In this document: positions 10,845 to 19,172 of the stretch, one piece after another | Layout: the number at the start of each line of letters is the position of its first letter | Position numbering within the stretch: the first letter of the stretch is position 1 | Assembly: GCA_017444645.1 (NCBI GenBank) | Contig: JAFSWG010000037.1 | Coordinates: forward strand, 27,308-91,307 | Direction of reading: 5' to 3' | Length of the DNA stretch: 64,000 nucleotides | From: Acholeplasmatales bacterium | Lineage (GTDB): Bacteria; Bacillota_I; Bacilli_A; Acholeplasmatales; Anaeroplasmataceae | Position numbers and translations under genes: made by a program | Notes under the pieces: generated by a model | Told to the model about the DNA's origin: nothing | Seen by the model: the letters and a program-made list of their open reading frames with translations, nothing else | Database searches by the model: none

Positions 10845-13289
10845 ATGAATAATTTTTTAGATAATACAAAAATATCTTCATTTTTTACTGATTATTCTTT
10901 GAAGCGTCTTAATGATTATAAAAATAAATATTATTTAAAAGATTATATTGATAACCCTACTATAATTAATACAAATAAAATTCAAAATTTAATAGATTAC
11001 ATATCTGATAATAATGGAGGACTATTGATAATAGATGGTATTTATTATACAGGTGCCCTATATTTTAAAGATAATGTAAGCTTATATCTAGAAAAAAATT
11101 CTAAATTAATTGGCAGTGATAATATAAATGATTACCCACTAACTTACACGAGAATAGAAGGGGAAAGTGGGCTTTATTATCCTGCCCTTTTAAATTTTAT
11201 AGGAGTATCAAATATCCAAATATTTGGTGAAGGTATAATAGATGGAAATGGCTTTAAATCTTGGAAAGCCTTTTGGTCTAGATATAGCTGGAATAAGGAT
11301 TTAAAAAATAAAGATGAACAAAGACCAAGAATATTATTTATATCTAATTCTAATAATATAATAGTAGATGGATTAAAGATTAGAAATTCAGCCTTTTGGA
11401 GTATTCATGTTTATAAATCAGAATATATTAAATTAATGAATTTAAATATCTATTCTCCAGAATCTCCTGTTAAAGCACCATCAACAGATGGTATTGATAT
11501 TGATTATTGTAATAATATATTAATTAAAAATAATTATTTCGATGTTAATGATGACGCAATAAGCTTAAAAGGTGGAAAAGGTCCATATGCTGATAATGAT
11601 TTTCATAATGGCATAAATGAATATATTATTATTGAAGATAATGAATTTGCTTTTTGTCATTCTTGTTTAACCCTAGGTAGTGAATCAATCCATAATAAGG
11701 ATGTTATATTTAGAAATTCTAAGACTACTAATTCTAATAATGTATTATGGTGTAAAATGAGACCTGATACACCACAAATATACGAAAATATATTATTAGA
11801 TAATATTAGCGGCTATTCTAAAGCGTTAATTTATATTTATCCATGGACTCAGTTTTTTGATTTAAAGGGTAGAATAGATAAACCAATAAATATAGTTAAA
11901 AACATTAAAATATCTAATGTTAATTTAAAATGTGATAATTATTTTAAAATAACAAAATCTGATCAATATATTTTAAAAGATTTTGAATTTAATAATCTAA
12001 ATATAGATTGCTTAATATCAGGATTTGATAATAATATTGTTAAAAATATTAAATTAAATAATGTAAATATAATAGAAGAATATCCTAATTTAAAAGAAAA
12101 ATTAGAATATGTTACTAATAAATTAAAAAATGAAAATATTTGTAATATAGCAAATATAAAGGATAAATTAATATCTATATCAAGTGAATACCCTGGTATT
12201 TGGTTAGAACATGTATATGATTCAATTATGTATGGTAATTTATTCGATGATTTTAGCATCGCTAAAAATACAATAAATGCCTTTATTGATTTACAATTAC
12301 CAAATGGACAATTACCATGCTTTATCAAAAGTAGTGGAGAAATTGGTTATTCGCAAATTCAAGAATGTGTTTCATTTACAAGACTTGGATTCATTGTTTT
12401 TGAAAAAACAAATGATTACGAATTCTTAAAAAAATTATATAAAGCATCACAAGCTTGGGTTGATTTTTTATATACATATCGTATGAGTATGAACCTAGGA
12501 TTAGTTGAAATGTTTGTTGGATATGATACAGGACATGATAATAGTGGAAGACTTGATGGTATGAAATATAAAGGCTATTATTCAAAAGATGGAAAAAGAA
12601 TAAATGCCAATATAAAGCCAGATGATGACCCAATCATAACTGTAGATATGAATGCTAATTTATATATGACATTAAATACAATAAAAGAAATTGCAATTAT
12701 ATTAAATGATTCTAAAAATATTAATAAATATGATTCTTTAGCTAGAAATATAAAAAAGAAATTATTTGAAATTTGTTATGATAAAAATAAAAATTATTTT
12801 TTTGATGTAGATAAATCTGGTAAAAGAATATATTATTCATCAACAATATTCCATTTGTTTTTAGAAAGAGTATTAGATAAAGAAAAAGATAATGATTTAA
12901 TTGAAAGCTTTTATAATGACTATATTAAGAATCAAAAGGAATTTTTTACTAATTATCCATTTCCATCAATGTCTATTAGTGATAAATCATTTAAGACTCA
13001 TAAAATGCCAAATTCATGGGGCTATTATAGTCAAGCATTAATTATTCTTAGATGTTCATTATGGATGGATTATTATGGATATAATAAAGATTATGATTAT
13101 ATTTTATATAAATGGTTAGATATATTTGTTAAAGAATACGATACTAATCCATTTAGTCAAGAAATAGATCCAATAACTGGTGAATCAAGTGGTGTATCTA
13201 AATGGTATTCATCATCTATGATATTATTCTTATATATAATTAGAAGATTAAAACTAATTAATTCTAATGATATAATACCTAAATTTTAA
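10845..13289 (+). CDS. Two-domain glycosidase: GH28-like beta-helix fused to an (alpha/alpha)6 MGH1-like domain
   Basis: Residues about 25-400 form a GH28 (polygalacturonase-type) right-handed beta-helix. Visible motifs are STDGID (213-218), NDDAIS (235-240), CHS around His272 and CKMR (303-306), the counterparts of NTDGxD, the Asp pair, GHG and RIK. Residues about 450-805 look like an (alpha/alpha)6 toroid of the GH63/mannosylglycerate-hydrolase-like group: LEHVYDS, LPNGQLP, GYDTGHDNSGRLDG and NSWGYYSQAL. There is no signal peptide, so it probably acts in the cytosol on imported uronate-containing oligosaccharides. That substrate is inferred from GH28 only. It starts 9 bases after the RCK_C gene, with AGGAGGG. 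The GHG-equivalent motif is altered. Confidence 0.65.
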   Translation: MNNFLDNTKISSFFTDYSLKRLNDYKNKYYLKDYIDNPTIINTNKIQNLIDYISDNNGGLLIIDGIYYTGALYFKDNVSLYLEKNSKLIGSDNINDYPLTYTRIEGESGLYYPALLNFIGVSNIQIFGEGIIDGNGFKSWKAFWSRYSWNKDLKNKDEQRPRILFISNSNNIIVDGLKIRNSAFWSIHVYKSEYIKLMNLNIYSPESPVKAPSTDGIDIDYCNNILIKNNYFDVNDDAISLKGGKGPYADNDFHNGINEYIIIEDNEFAFCHSCLTLGSESIHNKDVIFRNSKTTNSNNVLWCKMRPDTPQIYENILLDNISGYSKALIYIYPWTQFFDLKGRIDKPINIVKNIKISNVNLKCDNYFKITKSDQYILKDFEFNNLNIDCLISGFDNNIVKNIKLNNVNIIEEYPNLKEKLEYVTNKLKNENICNIANIKDKLISISSEYPGIWLEHVYDSIMYGNLFDDFSIAKNTINAFIDLQLPNGQLPCFIKSSGEIGYSQIQECVSFTRLGFIVFEKTNDYEFLKKLYKASQAWVDFLYTYRMSMNLGLVEMFVGYDTGHDNSGRLDGMKYKGYYSKDGKRINANIKPDDDPIITVDMNANLYMTLNTIKEIAIILNDSKNINKYDSLARNIKKKLFEICYDKNKNYFFDVDKSGKRIYYSSTIFHLFLERVLDKEKDNDLIESFYNDYIKNQKEFFTNYPFPSMSISDKSFKTHKMPNSWGYYSQALIILRCSLWMDYYGYNKDYDYILYKWLDIFVKEYDTNPFSQEIDPITGESSGVSKWYSSSMILFLYIIRRLKLINSNDIIPKF

Positions 13290-13299
13290 ATATAATAAA

Positions 13300-13330
13300 A
13301 AGTGTCAGCATCTATGCTGACATTTTTTAT
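13300..13330 (+). terminator. Rho-independent terminator after the glycosidase gene
   Basis: Perfect 9-bp stem TGTCAGCAT (13303-13311)/ATGCTGACA (13314-13322) with a 2-base gap, then TTTTTT. Confidence 0.85.
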
Positions 13331-13390
13331 ATAGTAAAATTTTTATTTTAATGTTATAATAGAAAAAAAGATACTTCAGGGGTTGATAGT

Positions 13391-14995
13391 ATGTACGATT
13401 TCATAAAGTTCATAGATATATTAAATAATAAGCCAGATTCTTTTTATGACGCTTTTAATTTAATAAAAAATGATTTTCATATCGGAAAAGTAGTTATTAA
13501 ATCAACTGATTCATTTGAATATTTAGAATATAATTTTGATAAAAACTATATTAATAGTCCAGTTATATCTTATTCTAATGGTGGTTATGATTATATTATT
13601 TATAAAAATAGTGATTCTCATAAATATAATGAAGAAGAAATAAAGGATATAACCTTGCTTATAAGAGTAGTTGCAGTACATCATAAGAATTATTTATTAA
13701 ATAAAAAAGCGACAGAAGGAGAATTCGTTAGCTTTAATACTAAATTACCTAATACACATGGCTATATTAAAAAAATAGAAGAATTAGTAAAGCATGTAGA
13801 TGCTACAAATTATAATTCATATTTCATTAATTTAAAGGGCTTTGGTTTAGTAAATAAACTATATAGTAATGAAATTGGCGATAAAGCAATAGTTTATTAT
13901 GCCAATAAGCTAAAGGAATTTAAAGAAGATGATGAAGTTATAGGACACTTAGGTGGAGATAATTTTGTTGCGTTTATTAAGAAACATAGACATGATGATT
14001 TTGTAAAATTAGCATCTAACGTAAGTGTAAATTTACAAATTAATAATACTAAAGCGTCATTAACGTTAGTAGGTGTTATTGGATTTACTGAAATTGGAGA
14101 TACTACACCTAATTATAGAGAAATATTAACTAATTCATCTATTGCATGCCAATATGCTCGTGCGACTAAAAAGCTTATTGTTAAGCTTACACAAGAATTA
14201 TATGAAATGGTTATTTCAATTAAAAATATTGAGAATACTTTTAAGGATGAATTACAACGTGGTAATTTCTTAGTTTATTATCAACCAAAATTTGATATTG
14301 AAACAGGAAAGGTAGTAGGTGTAGAAGCATTATCCCGTTGGATAAATAATGGTAAAATAGTACCACCAGGATTATTTGTCCCTGTATTAGAAAAAAATGG
14401 AGAAATAATAGATCTTGATTTATTTGTTTTAGAGAAGTTATGTAGTGATATACATAATTATAGAAACCAAGGGCATAAAATAGTTCCTGCATCATGTAAT
14501 TTAAGTAGAAGAGATTTTGAGCATAAGGATCTAGAACAAAAAGTTATTGAAATTATAAGAAAATATAATGTTAGAACAAATGATATTGTTATTGAAGTAA
14601 CAGAAACAACTAACCTAGAAGAAAATGAAAGATTAGCTAAATTCATTAATACAATGTGGGAAAATGGTATTATGACATCTATTGATGACTTTGGTACAGG
14701 CTATTCATCACTTTCTGTATTAAGAGATTTTAAAGTAAATGAAATTAAAATTGATAGATCATTTATTAATAGAGAAGTATTAACAGAATCAGATGAAATA
14801 ATAATTGGATCTATTATAGATATGGCCAAGAGATTAAATATTGGTGTAATTTGTGAAGGTGTTGAAACTAAAATGCAAGCAGAATTTTTAGTTAAATTAG
14901 GCTGTTATAAAGCCCAAGGCTTCTATTATAGTAAGCCAGTACCAAAAGAAGAATTTGAAGCTATGCTTCAAAGAATTGGAACAGTTTATGATTAG
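13391..14995 (+). CDS. Cyclic-di-GMP phosphodiesterase, degenerate GGDEF plus EAL
   Basis: The 534 residues comprise an unassigned N-terminal segment (1-115), a GGDEF-like domain (about 120-265) and an EAL domain (about 275-530). The cyclase signature reads HLGGDNF (GGDNF at 188-192), so synthesis is doubtful; such domains often only bind GTP. The EAL domain looks active: VEAL (311-314), the Glu in VIEVTET, DDFGTGYSSL (432-441), KIDRSF, EGVET and QGFYYSKP are all present. Predicted role: hydrolysis of c-di-GMP, in the cytosol since no membrane helix is evident. A TATAAT lies at 13355-13360, with AGGGG before the ATG. Confidence 0.88.
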   Translation: MYDFIKFIDILNNKPDSFYDAFNLIKNDFHIGKVVIKSTDSFEYLEYNFDKNYINSPVISYSNGGYDYIIYKNSDSHKYNEEEIKDITLLIRVVAVHHKNYLLNKKATEGEFVSFNTKLPNTHGYIKKIEELVKHVDATNYNSYFINLKGFGLVNKLYSNEIGDKAIVYYANKLKEFKEDDEVIGHLGGDNFVAFIKKHRHDDFVKLASNVSVNLQINNTKASLTLVGVIGFTEIGDTTPNYREILTNSSIACQYARATKKLIVKLTQELYEMVISIKNIENTFKDELQRGNFLVYYQPKFDIETGKVVGVEALSRWINNGKIVPPGLFVPVLEKNGEIIDLDLFVLEKLCSDIHNYRNQGHKIVPASCNLSRRDFEHKDLEQKVIEIIRKYNVRTNDIVIEVTETTNLEENERLAKFINTMWENGIMTSIDDFGTGYSSLSVLRDFKVNEIKIDRSFINREVLTESDEIIIGSIIDMAKRLNIGVICEGVETKMQAEFLVKLGCYKAQGFYYSKPVPKEEFEAMLQRIGTVYD

Positions 14996-15026
14996 GATTG
15001 ATACTTTAGTATTAGTCCTTTTTATA
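14994..15026 (+). terminator. Rho-independent terminator of the EAL gene
   Basis: GGATTGATAC pairs with GTATTAGTCC (10 bp, two G-U pairs) around a TTTA loop, followed by TTTTTATAAT. The stem begins just at the stop codon. Confidence 0.75.
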
Positions 15027-15056
15027 ATATAATTAACTTTGTGGGAGAGTGATAAA

Positions 15057-15155
15057 ATGAATAATAAAATAGGAATTATAGGGGCAGCTATTAATGTATT
15101 AACTGTGTATTTATTTCCTTCCAATTGGAATATTATCTATTATTCATTTTGTTAA
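15057..15155 (+). pseudogene. Short hydrophobic ORF, probable gene remnant
   Basis: A 32-codon frame starts with ATG after GGGAGAG. It opens with a lysine followed by a hydrophobic stretch (GIIGAAINVLTVYLF), like the first helix of a small membrane protein, then stops abruptly. In the +1 frame just beyond, hydrophobic codons continue (EYYLLFILLK) into a lysine-rich end before the next gene. This suggests a frameshifted small membrane protein. It could also be a real 32-residue protein or a leader of the TfoX_N gene. No family recognised. Confidence 0.3.
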
Positions 15156-15172
15156 AAATAAGGAAGAATAAT

Positions 15173-15445
15173 ATGGCAACAACATTAGATTATTTAGAAT
15201 ATGTATTAGATTTATTAAATGATTTTAAAGATATTACATATAAGAAAATGATGGGAGAATTCTTATTATATAAGAATAGTATCATTTTTGGTGGTATATA
15301 TGATAATAGATTTTTAATTAAGAAAAATCCAATATTAGATAAATATAATTTAAAAGAAGAAATACCATATCAGGGTGCTAAACCAATGCTTTTACTTGAT
15401 ATAGATGATAAAGAATTAATAAAAGAAATAATAGAAAAAATATAA
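15173..15445 (+). CDS. TfoX/Sxy N-terminal domain protein
   Basis: A 90-residue protein matching the TfoX_N fold by eye: a start helix (LDYLEYVLDLL), then ITYKKMMGEFLLYKNSIIFGGIYDNRFLIK, corresponding to the family's KxMFGEYxxYxxGkxF...dxLfvK pattern, and a C-terminal helix. TfoX/Sxy is a competence regulator in Proteobacteria; the stand-alone N-domain in Firmicutes has no settled function. The ATG at 15173 with AGGAAG is chosen. An in-frame upstream start at 15125 lacks a ribosome site and would overlap the short ORF before it. Confidence 0.75.
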   Translation: MATTLDYLEYVLDLLNDFKDITYKKMMGEFLLYKNSIIFGGIYDNRFLIKKNPILDKYNLKEEIPYQGAKPMLLLDIDDKELIKEIIEKI

Positions 15446-15464
15446 ATTGTTGAGTAGATAAATT

Positions 15465-15511
15465 AGATGAATCATTACTTTTTTGTATAGAGTAAACATT
15501 CATCTTTTTTA
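15465..15511 (+). terminator. Rho-independent terminator after the TfoX_N gene
   Basis: AGATGAAT (15465-15472) pairs with ATTCATCT (15498-15505) across a 25-base loop, followed by TTTTT. The loop is long, so confidence is moderate. Confidence 0.6.
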
Positions 15512-15534
15512 TTTGAAAAATTTTTTCAAAAATA

Positions 15535-15551
15535 TTGATACTAAGTATCAA
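15535..15551 (+). promoter_or_regulatory. 17-bp palindrome, candidate PadR operator
   Basis: TTGATACT-A-AGTATCAA is a perfect 8+1+8 inverted repeat 34 bases upstream of the -35 box of the padR operon. Regulators of this family often bind such sites and control their own operon; binding here is inferred. Confidence 0.5.
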
Positions 15552-15585
15552 CAAAAAAATATTAAAAAAATTAATCGTTTAAGTG

Positions 15586-15614
15586 TTGACAGACTATATA
15601 CCTCGTGATATGAT
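15586..15614 (+). promoter_or_regulatory. Promoter of the padR-DUF1700-DUF4097 operon
   Basis: TTGACA (15586-15591), a 17-base spacer and TATGAT (15609-15614). A second dyad, ATATAC (15596-15601)/GTATAT (15615-15620), straddles the -10 box and could also be an operator half-site pair. Confidence 0.8.
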
Positions 15615-15638
15615 GTATATCGTAAGGAGATGCATGAG

Positions 15639-15947
15639 ATGGACGCACAACTTAAAAGAGGAGTGTTAGATATCTGCGTATTGACTGCCATCAAAAATGA
15701 AGATTCATATGGATATAAGATTATAAAAGATCTTAAACCGGTTGTATCCTTATCGGAATCGACATTATATACAATCTTAAAAAGACTAGAGGATGCAAAA
15801 ATGCTAGTAGTTAGAAGTGAGGAGCATGATGGAAGGCTTCGTAGGTACTATCACATAACGGAAAGCGGATTAAAAAGAATCAAAGACTTTATGGATGAAT
15901 GGAAAGATTTAATGGAGATTTATTCATTTATTGAGAGGGGAATATAA
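15639..15947 (+). CDS. PadR-family transcriptional regulator
   Basis: This is a 102-residue winged-helix protein of the short PadR class. LKRGVLDICVLTAI...DSYGYKII opens the HTH, SESTLYTILKRLE is the recognition helix, and RLRRYYHITESGLKRI forms the wing. It starts at the ATG at 15639, 9 bases after AAGGAG; the ATG at 15630 abuts the site. It heads a three-gene operon with DUF1700 and DUF4097 genes, an arrangement widespread in Firmicutes and linked to cell-envelope stress. It probably autoregulates through the dyads upstream. Confidence 0.9.
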   Translation: MDAQLKRGVLDICVLTAIKNEDSYGYKIIKDLKPVVSLSESTLYTILKRLEDAKMLVVRSEEHDGRLRRYYHITESGLKRIKDFMDEWKDLMEIYSFIERGI

Positions 15948-15948
15948 G

Positions 15949-16542
15949 ATGAAAAAGAAAGAGTTTTTAGAAGAACTTCGAAAAAGACTCAAGGGTCTAC
16001 CACAAGAAGATATTGATAGTAGAATTAATTTCTACAGCGAGATGATAGATGATAGAGTTGAAGAAGGTAAAACTGAGGAGGAGGCAATTTTAGATGTTGG
16101 TGGTATTGATGGTGTTGTATCTGATATTGCAAAGGATACACCACTAGTAAGCTTAGTTAAAGAGAAAATTAAGCCAAAGAGAAGACTTAGAGGTTTTGAA
16201 ATAGTTTTATTAATTTTAGGATTTCCACTATGGTTTCCACTATTAATGGTTGCGTTAATACTATTCTTAGTTGGATATTTTGTATTATGGATCTTAGAAT
16301 TCGCATTATACGTGGTAGATACAGCAATGCTAATTGGTTCAGTTGGATGTGGAATTACATTCTTACTTAATCTAAAGGATGGTAACATATTTATATCACA
16401 TCTTGGATTTGGATGTTTAGCATTTGCTGCATTCTGGTTGTTATTAATAGCTTGTATTTATTCAACAAAGGGAGTTGTAAAAATTACAAAGCATAATGCA
16501 ATCGCAATTAAATCTTGGTTTATTAGGGGAGGCAAGGATTAA
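15949..16542 (+). CDS. DUF1700 membrane protein (HAAS-type N-terminus)
   Basis: 197 residues. The N-terminal 70 residues form the DUF1700/HAAS helical domain: MKKKEFLEELRKRLKGLPQ, then the repeated helix with EEGKTEEEAI. At least three hydrophobic helices follow, around 83-110, 120-145 and 150-175. The ATG at 15949 is 1 base after the padR stop, and the DUF4097 gene follows after 2 bases, so the three are co-translated. Proteins of this family are thought to sit in the membrane and act with the downstream DUF4097 protein. The mechanism is not known. Confidence 0.85.
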   Translation: MKKKEFLEELRKRLKGLPQEDIDSRINFYSEMIDDRVEEGKTEEEAILDVGGIDGVVSDIAKDTPLVSLVKEKIKPKRRLRGFEIVLLILGFPLWFPLLMVALILFLVGYFVLWILEFALYVVDTAMLIGSVGCGITFLLNLKDGNIFISHLGFGCLAFAAFWLLLIACIYSTKGVVKITKHNAIAIKSWFIRGGKD

Positions 16543-16544
16543 TT

Positions 16545-17504
16545 ATGAAAAAGTTTGTTTTATTCGCTGTAATCATATCAGTTTTATTTCTAGTAGCTGG
16601 TGCTGGCTTAACAGCATACGCAATGCATAGAAAGGAATTTAATTCAACAATGGGAAAAGATGTAGTTAAGACTTATGAATTTGAAAATTTTGATGATATT
16701 AATATTAACGTTGAAATATCTGATATTACAATCACTTATGTTGAGGGAACAAAGTGTGTGGTAGAATGTCATGAAAAAGAAAAAGTAGCACATGTAGTAA
16801 ATGTAGAAAATAATACATTAAAAGTAACTCAAAATGATACAAGAAAATGGTATCAAAAAATATTTAATTTTAACAATAAGATTTCAGCTGATATTAAATT
16901 ACCTAAGAATAATTATAATAATGTAGTTATCAAATCTAGTACTGGTAATTTAACTATCAATAAAGGTATGACATATGAAGCATTAGAACTTAATTCAGAA
17001 ACAGGTAATGTTTATCTACAATCAAATGTTAATTCAGTTAGTAATGTAAAAACATCAACAGGAAATGTAAGAATTGAAGAAGCAGAAATAAAAGGCTTAG
17101 AATTAACAACATCAACAGGAGATGTAATACTTAAAAATTTAACACTAACAGATGATATTTCATATTCAGGATCTACCGGCTCAATTAGTTTAACTAACGT
17201 AAATATGAATAATGTAAAAATTGAAGTATCAACTGGTGATGTTTCATTTGATAATAGTATTGCGAAAGGCAATTTAGATGTTAAAGCATCTACAGGTAAT
17301 ATTACATTAACATTAAGTGATGCAGCTAATATGAAGCTTAAAACATCTACAGGTAATGTAAAAGGTTCAATTTTATCAGATAAGGTATTTACTACTAAAA
17401 CATCAACTGGTAAGCAACAAGTTCCTGTTTCAGTATCAGGTGCTGGTACATGTGATATTGAAACATCTACAGGAAACATTATAATTGAAGTTAAGAAAGC
17501 ATAG
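16545..17504 (+). CDS. DUF4097 beta-strand repeat protein, membrane-anchored
   Basis: 319 residues. An N-terminal hydrophobic helix (3-27, uncleaved anchor or signal) precedes a leader beta region and then a repetitive beta-solenoid-like domain from about 125 to the end. There the motif S/T-S/E-TGN or TGD recurs about ten times at roughly 15-25 residue intervals: SSTGNL, SETGNV, TSTGNV, TSTGDV, GSTGSI, VSTGDV, ASTGNI, TSTGNV, TSTGKQ, TSTGNI. This is the DUF4097 (LiaG-like) signature. It probably faces the outside, tethered by its N-terminus. Third gene of the PadR operon, followed by a terminator. Confidence 0.88.
   Translation: MKKFVLFAVIISVLFLVAGAGLTAYAMHRKEFNSTMGKDVVKTYEFENFDDININVEISDITITYVEGTKCVVECHEKEKVAHVVNVENNTLKVTQNDTRKWYQKIFNFNNKISADIKLPKNNYNNVVIKSSTGNLTINKGMTYEALELNSETGNVYLQSNVNSVSNVKTSTGNVRIEEAEIKGLELTTSTGDVILKNLTLTDDISYSGSTGSISLTNVNMNNVKIEVSTGDVSFDNSIAKGNLDVKASTGNITLTLSDAANMKLKTSTGNVKGSILSDKVFTTKTSTGKQQVPVSVSGAGTCDIETSTGNIIIEVKKA
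16935..17490 (+). repeat. Tandem degenerate repeat encoding (S/T)STGN/D motifs
   Basis: Within the DUF4097 gene, the sequence for ThrSer/GluSer-Thr-Gly-Asn/Asp recurs about ten times (for example acatcaacagg, acatctacagg). Spacing varies, so this is a protein-level solenoid repeat rather than an exact DNA tandem repeat. Confidence 0.8.
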
Positions 17505-17505
17505 T

Positions 17506-17534
17506 AAGGGTGTCTATTTCGACCCCTTTTTTTA
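17506..17534 (+). terminator. Terminator of the PadR operon
   Basis: AAGGGTGTC pairs with GACCCCTT with one bulged base, followed by seven T. Confidence 0.7.
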
Positions 17535-17589
17535 TGCTTTATATTTAAAAATATTAAGTGTATAATTAAAGAAAAATAGGAGTATTTTT

Positions 17590-18378
17590 ATGCTTGATTT
17601 ATATCCATATATTTATAAAAGAAAATCATTTCATTTATTTAGAAACAATAAAACTAAAGAAGAATATAAAGATAAATATCATATATCAAATGAAGAAATA
17701 AATGAAATTTATAATGTATTCAATACATTAAAGCCTCTAATAGATGATATAAAAGTAGATATTAAAATAGTTAAGCCTGAACTAACAAATTGTAAAAGAG
17801 GAGAAGAATATTGTATTCTTTTTTCTAGCGAAAAAAAGAATAATTATTTACAAAATATAGGATATATTGGAGAACAATTAGATTTATATTTGGTTAGTAA
17901 AAATATAGGTACTTTATGGTATGGAATAGGAAAGACAAATGATTTAAAAAATGATGATTTAGATTATGTAACAATGATGGCTATCTGTAAGGTGCCAGAA
18001 GATTCTTTTAGAAAAGATATGTTTAAATCAAAAAGAAAAAATATTGATGAAATATATAATGGAAATAAATATAATAATATCATTAATATAGCTAGATTTT
18101 CTCCATCAAGCTGTAATACCCAGCCATGGTTTATTAATGAAGATAATAATTCATTATTAATATATAGATACAGAAAAGAAGGCAAAAGAGGTATAATGCC
18201 AAAGGATAAAATAATATATCAAAATTTATTAGATATAGGTATATTTATCTTATTTTTAGAATTAATATTAAAAGAGAATGATATTAATTATAATAAAATT
18301 ATTCATGATGATAATGAATTAAATGAAGAAGAATTAGTATTAAATGTTATATTTAGTTTAGGTGATATTAATGTATAA
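17590..18378 (+). CDS. Nitroreductase-family protein
   Basis: 262 residues of the FMN-dependent nitroreductase fold. The N-terminal YIYKRKSFHLF resembles the R-R-S-x-R-x-F FMN-binding start. GYIGEQLDLYLVSKNIGTLWYG matches the family's GxxxQNLxLxAxxxGLGtcwiG segment. A second half resembles a fused C-terminal copy (ARFSPSSCNTQPWFI), as in putative TM nitroreductases. Substrate unknown. TATAAT lies at 17561-17566 and AGGAG before the ATG. Its end overlaps the next gene by 8 bases, suggesting translational coupling. Confidence 0.75.
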   Translation: MLDLYPYIYKRKSFHLFRNNKTKEEYKDKYHISNEEINEIYNVFNTLKPLIDDIKVDIKIVKPELTNCKRGEEYCILFSSEKKNNYLQNIGYIGEQLDLYLVSKNIGTLWYGIGKTNDLKNDDLDYVTMMAICKVPEDSFRKDMFKSKRKNIDEIYNGNKYNNIINIARFSPSSCNTQPWFINEDNNSLLIYRYRKEGKRGIMPKDKIIYQNLLDIGIFILFLELILKENDINYNKIIHDDNELNEEELVLNVIFSLGDINV

Positions 18379-19147
18379 AAAAGAAGAATTACTAAATGAA
18401 ATAAAAAATATAGAATTGAATGGTAATGAAACATTAATGATTCATTCTTCATTTTCTAGTGTTAAAAACATAGAAGGTGGAGCTGAAGCATTTTTAGAAG
18501 CATTTAAAGAATATTTTAAAAATGGATTACTGTTATTACCATCTCATACCTGGGCATCTATTAAAAATGATAATGATGTATTAAATAAACAAGAAGCTAA
18601 TTCATGTGTTGGATATTTAACTAATGTTGCGATAAAGGATAAAGATTTTATTAGAAGTAATCATCCAACCCATTCAGTAGTAGCTTATGGTATGAATGCA
18701 ATAGATTATATAAAAGATGATGATTATGCAAAAACACCAGTGTCTCCAAATGGTTCATTTGGTAAATTAAAGAATAATGGATATATTTTATTTATTGGTG
18801 CTCCATTATCTAAAAATACATTTATTCATTCGATTGAAGAGGAAACGAATGTAGATGATAGATTTACAGATCATATTTATACATTCTATACAAATGATAA
18901 TAACAAATTAATTAAATTTAATATGCCAAGGCATTATAGTACATTAAATCCTCATATATCAGATAATTATGAAAAATTATTACCTGTATTATTAAAAAGA
19001 AATATAGCTAAGAAAGTCAAAATAATGGATTCTAATTCATATTTATTAGATGCTAAAAAGACATATAATTTAGTAAAAGAAATATTAAATAAAGATATTC
19101 ACGCCTTTGATGACTTAAGAGATATAGAAGAAATATTAAATAAGTAG
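18371..19147 (+). CDS. AAC(3)-family (Antibiotic_NAT) N-acetyltransferase
   Basis: 258 residues matching the AAC(3)/YokD/FrbF superfamily. LMIHSSFSSVKNIEGGAEAFLEAF opens the fold, and LLLPSHTW, NHPTHSVVAYG, SPNGSFGKLKNNGYILFIGAPLSKNTFIHSIEE follow. This His-containing core uses acetyl-CoA. Many members act on non-antibiotic amines, so aminoglycoside resistance cannot be claimed from sequence. The ATG at 18371, with AGGTGA upstream, is preferred over an earlier in-frame start, and it overlaps the nitroreductase gene by 8 bases. Confidence 0.82.
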   Translation: MYKKEELLNEIKNIELNGNETLMIHSSFSSVKNIEGGAEAFLEAFKEYFKNGLLLLPSHTWASIKNDNDVLNKQEANSCVGYLTNVAIKDKDFIRSNHPTHSVVAYGMNAIDYIKDDDYAKTPVSPNGSFGKLKNNGYILFIGAPLSKNTFIHSIEEETNVDDRFTDHIYTFYTNDNNKLIKFNMPRHYSTLNPHISDNYEKLLPVLLKRNIAKKVKIMDSNSYLLDAKKTYNLVKEILNKDIHAFDDLRDIEEILNK

Positions 19148-19172
19148 TATAATAATAAAACGGAGGAATATT

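Noticed and set aside
17012..17479. 155-codon minus-strand frame with a recurring PVDV motif
   Set aside because: It is the reverse-complement shadow of the STGN repeats in the DUF4097 gene.
18371..19147. Aminoglycoside resistance gene
   Set aside because: The fold is AAC(3)-like, but many such proteins act on other amines, and the context shows no mobile element or resistance cluster.
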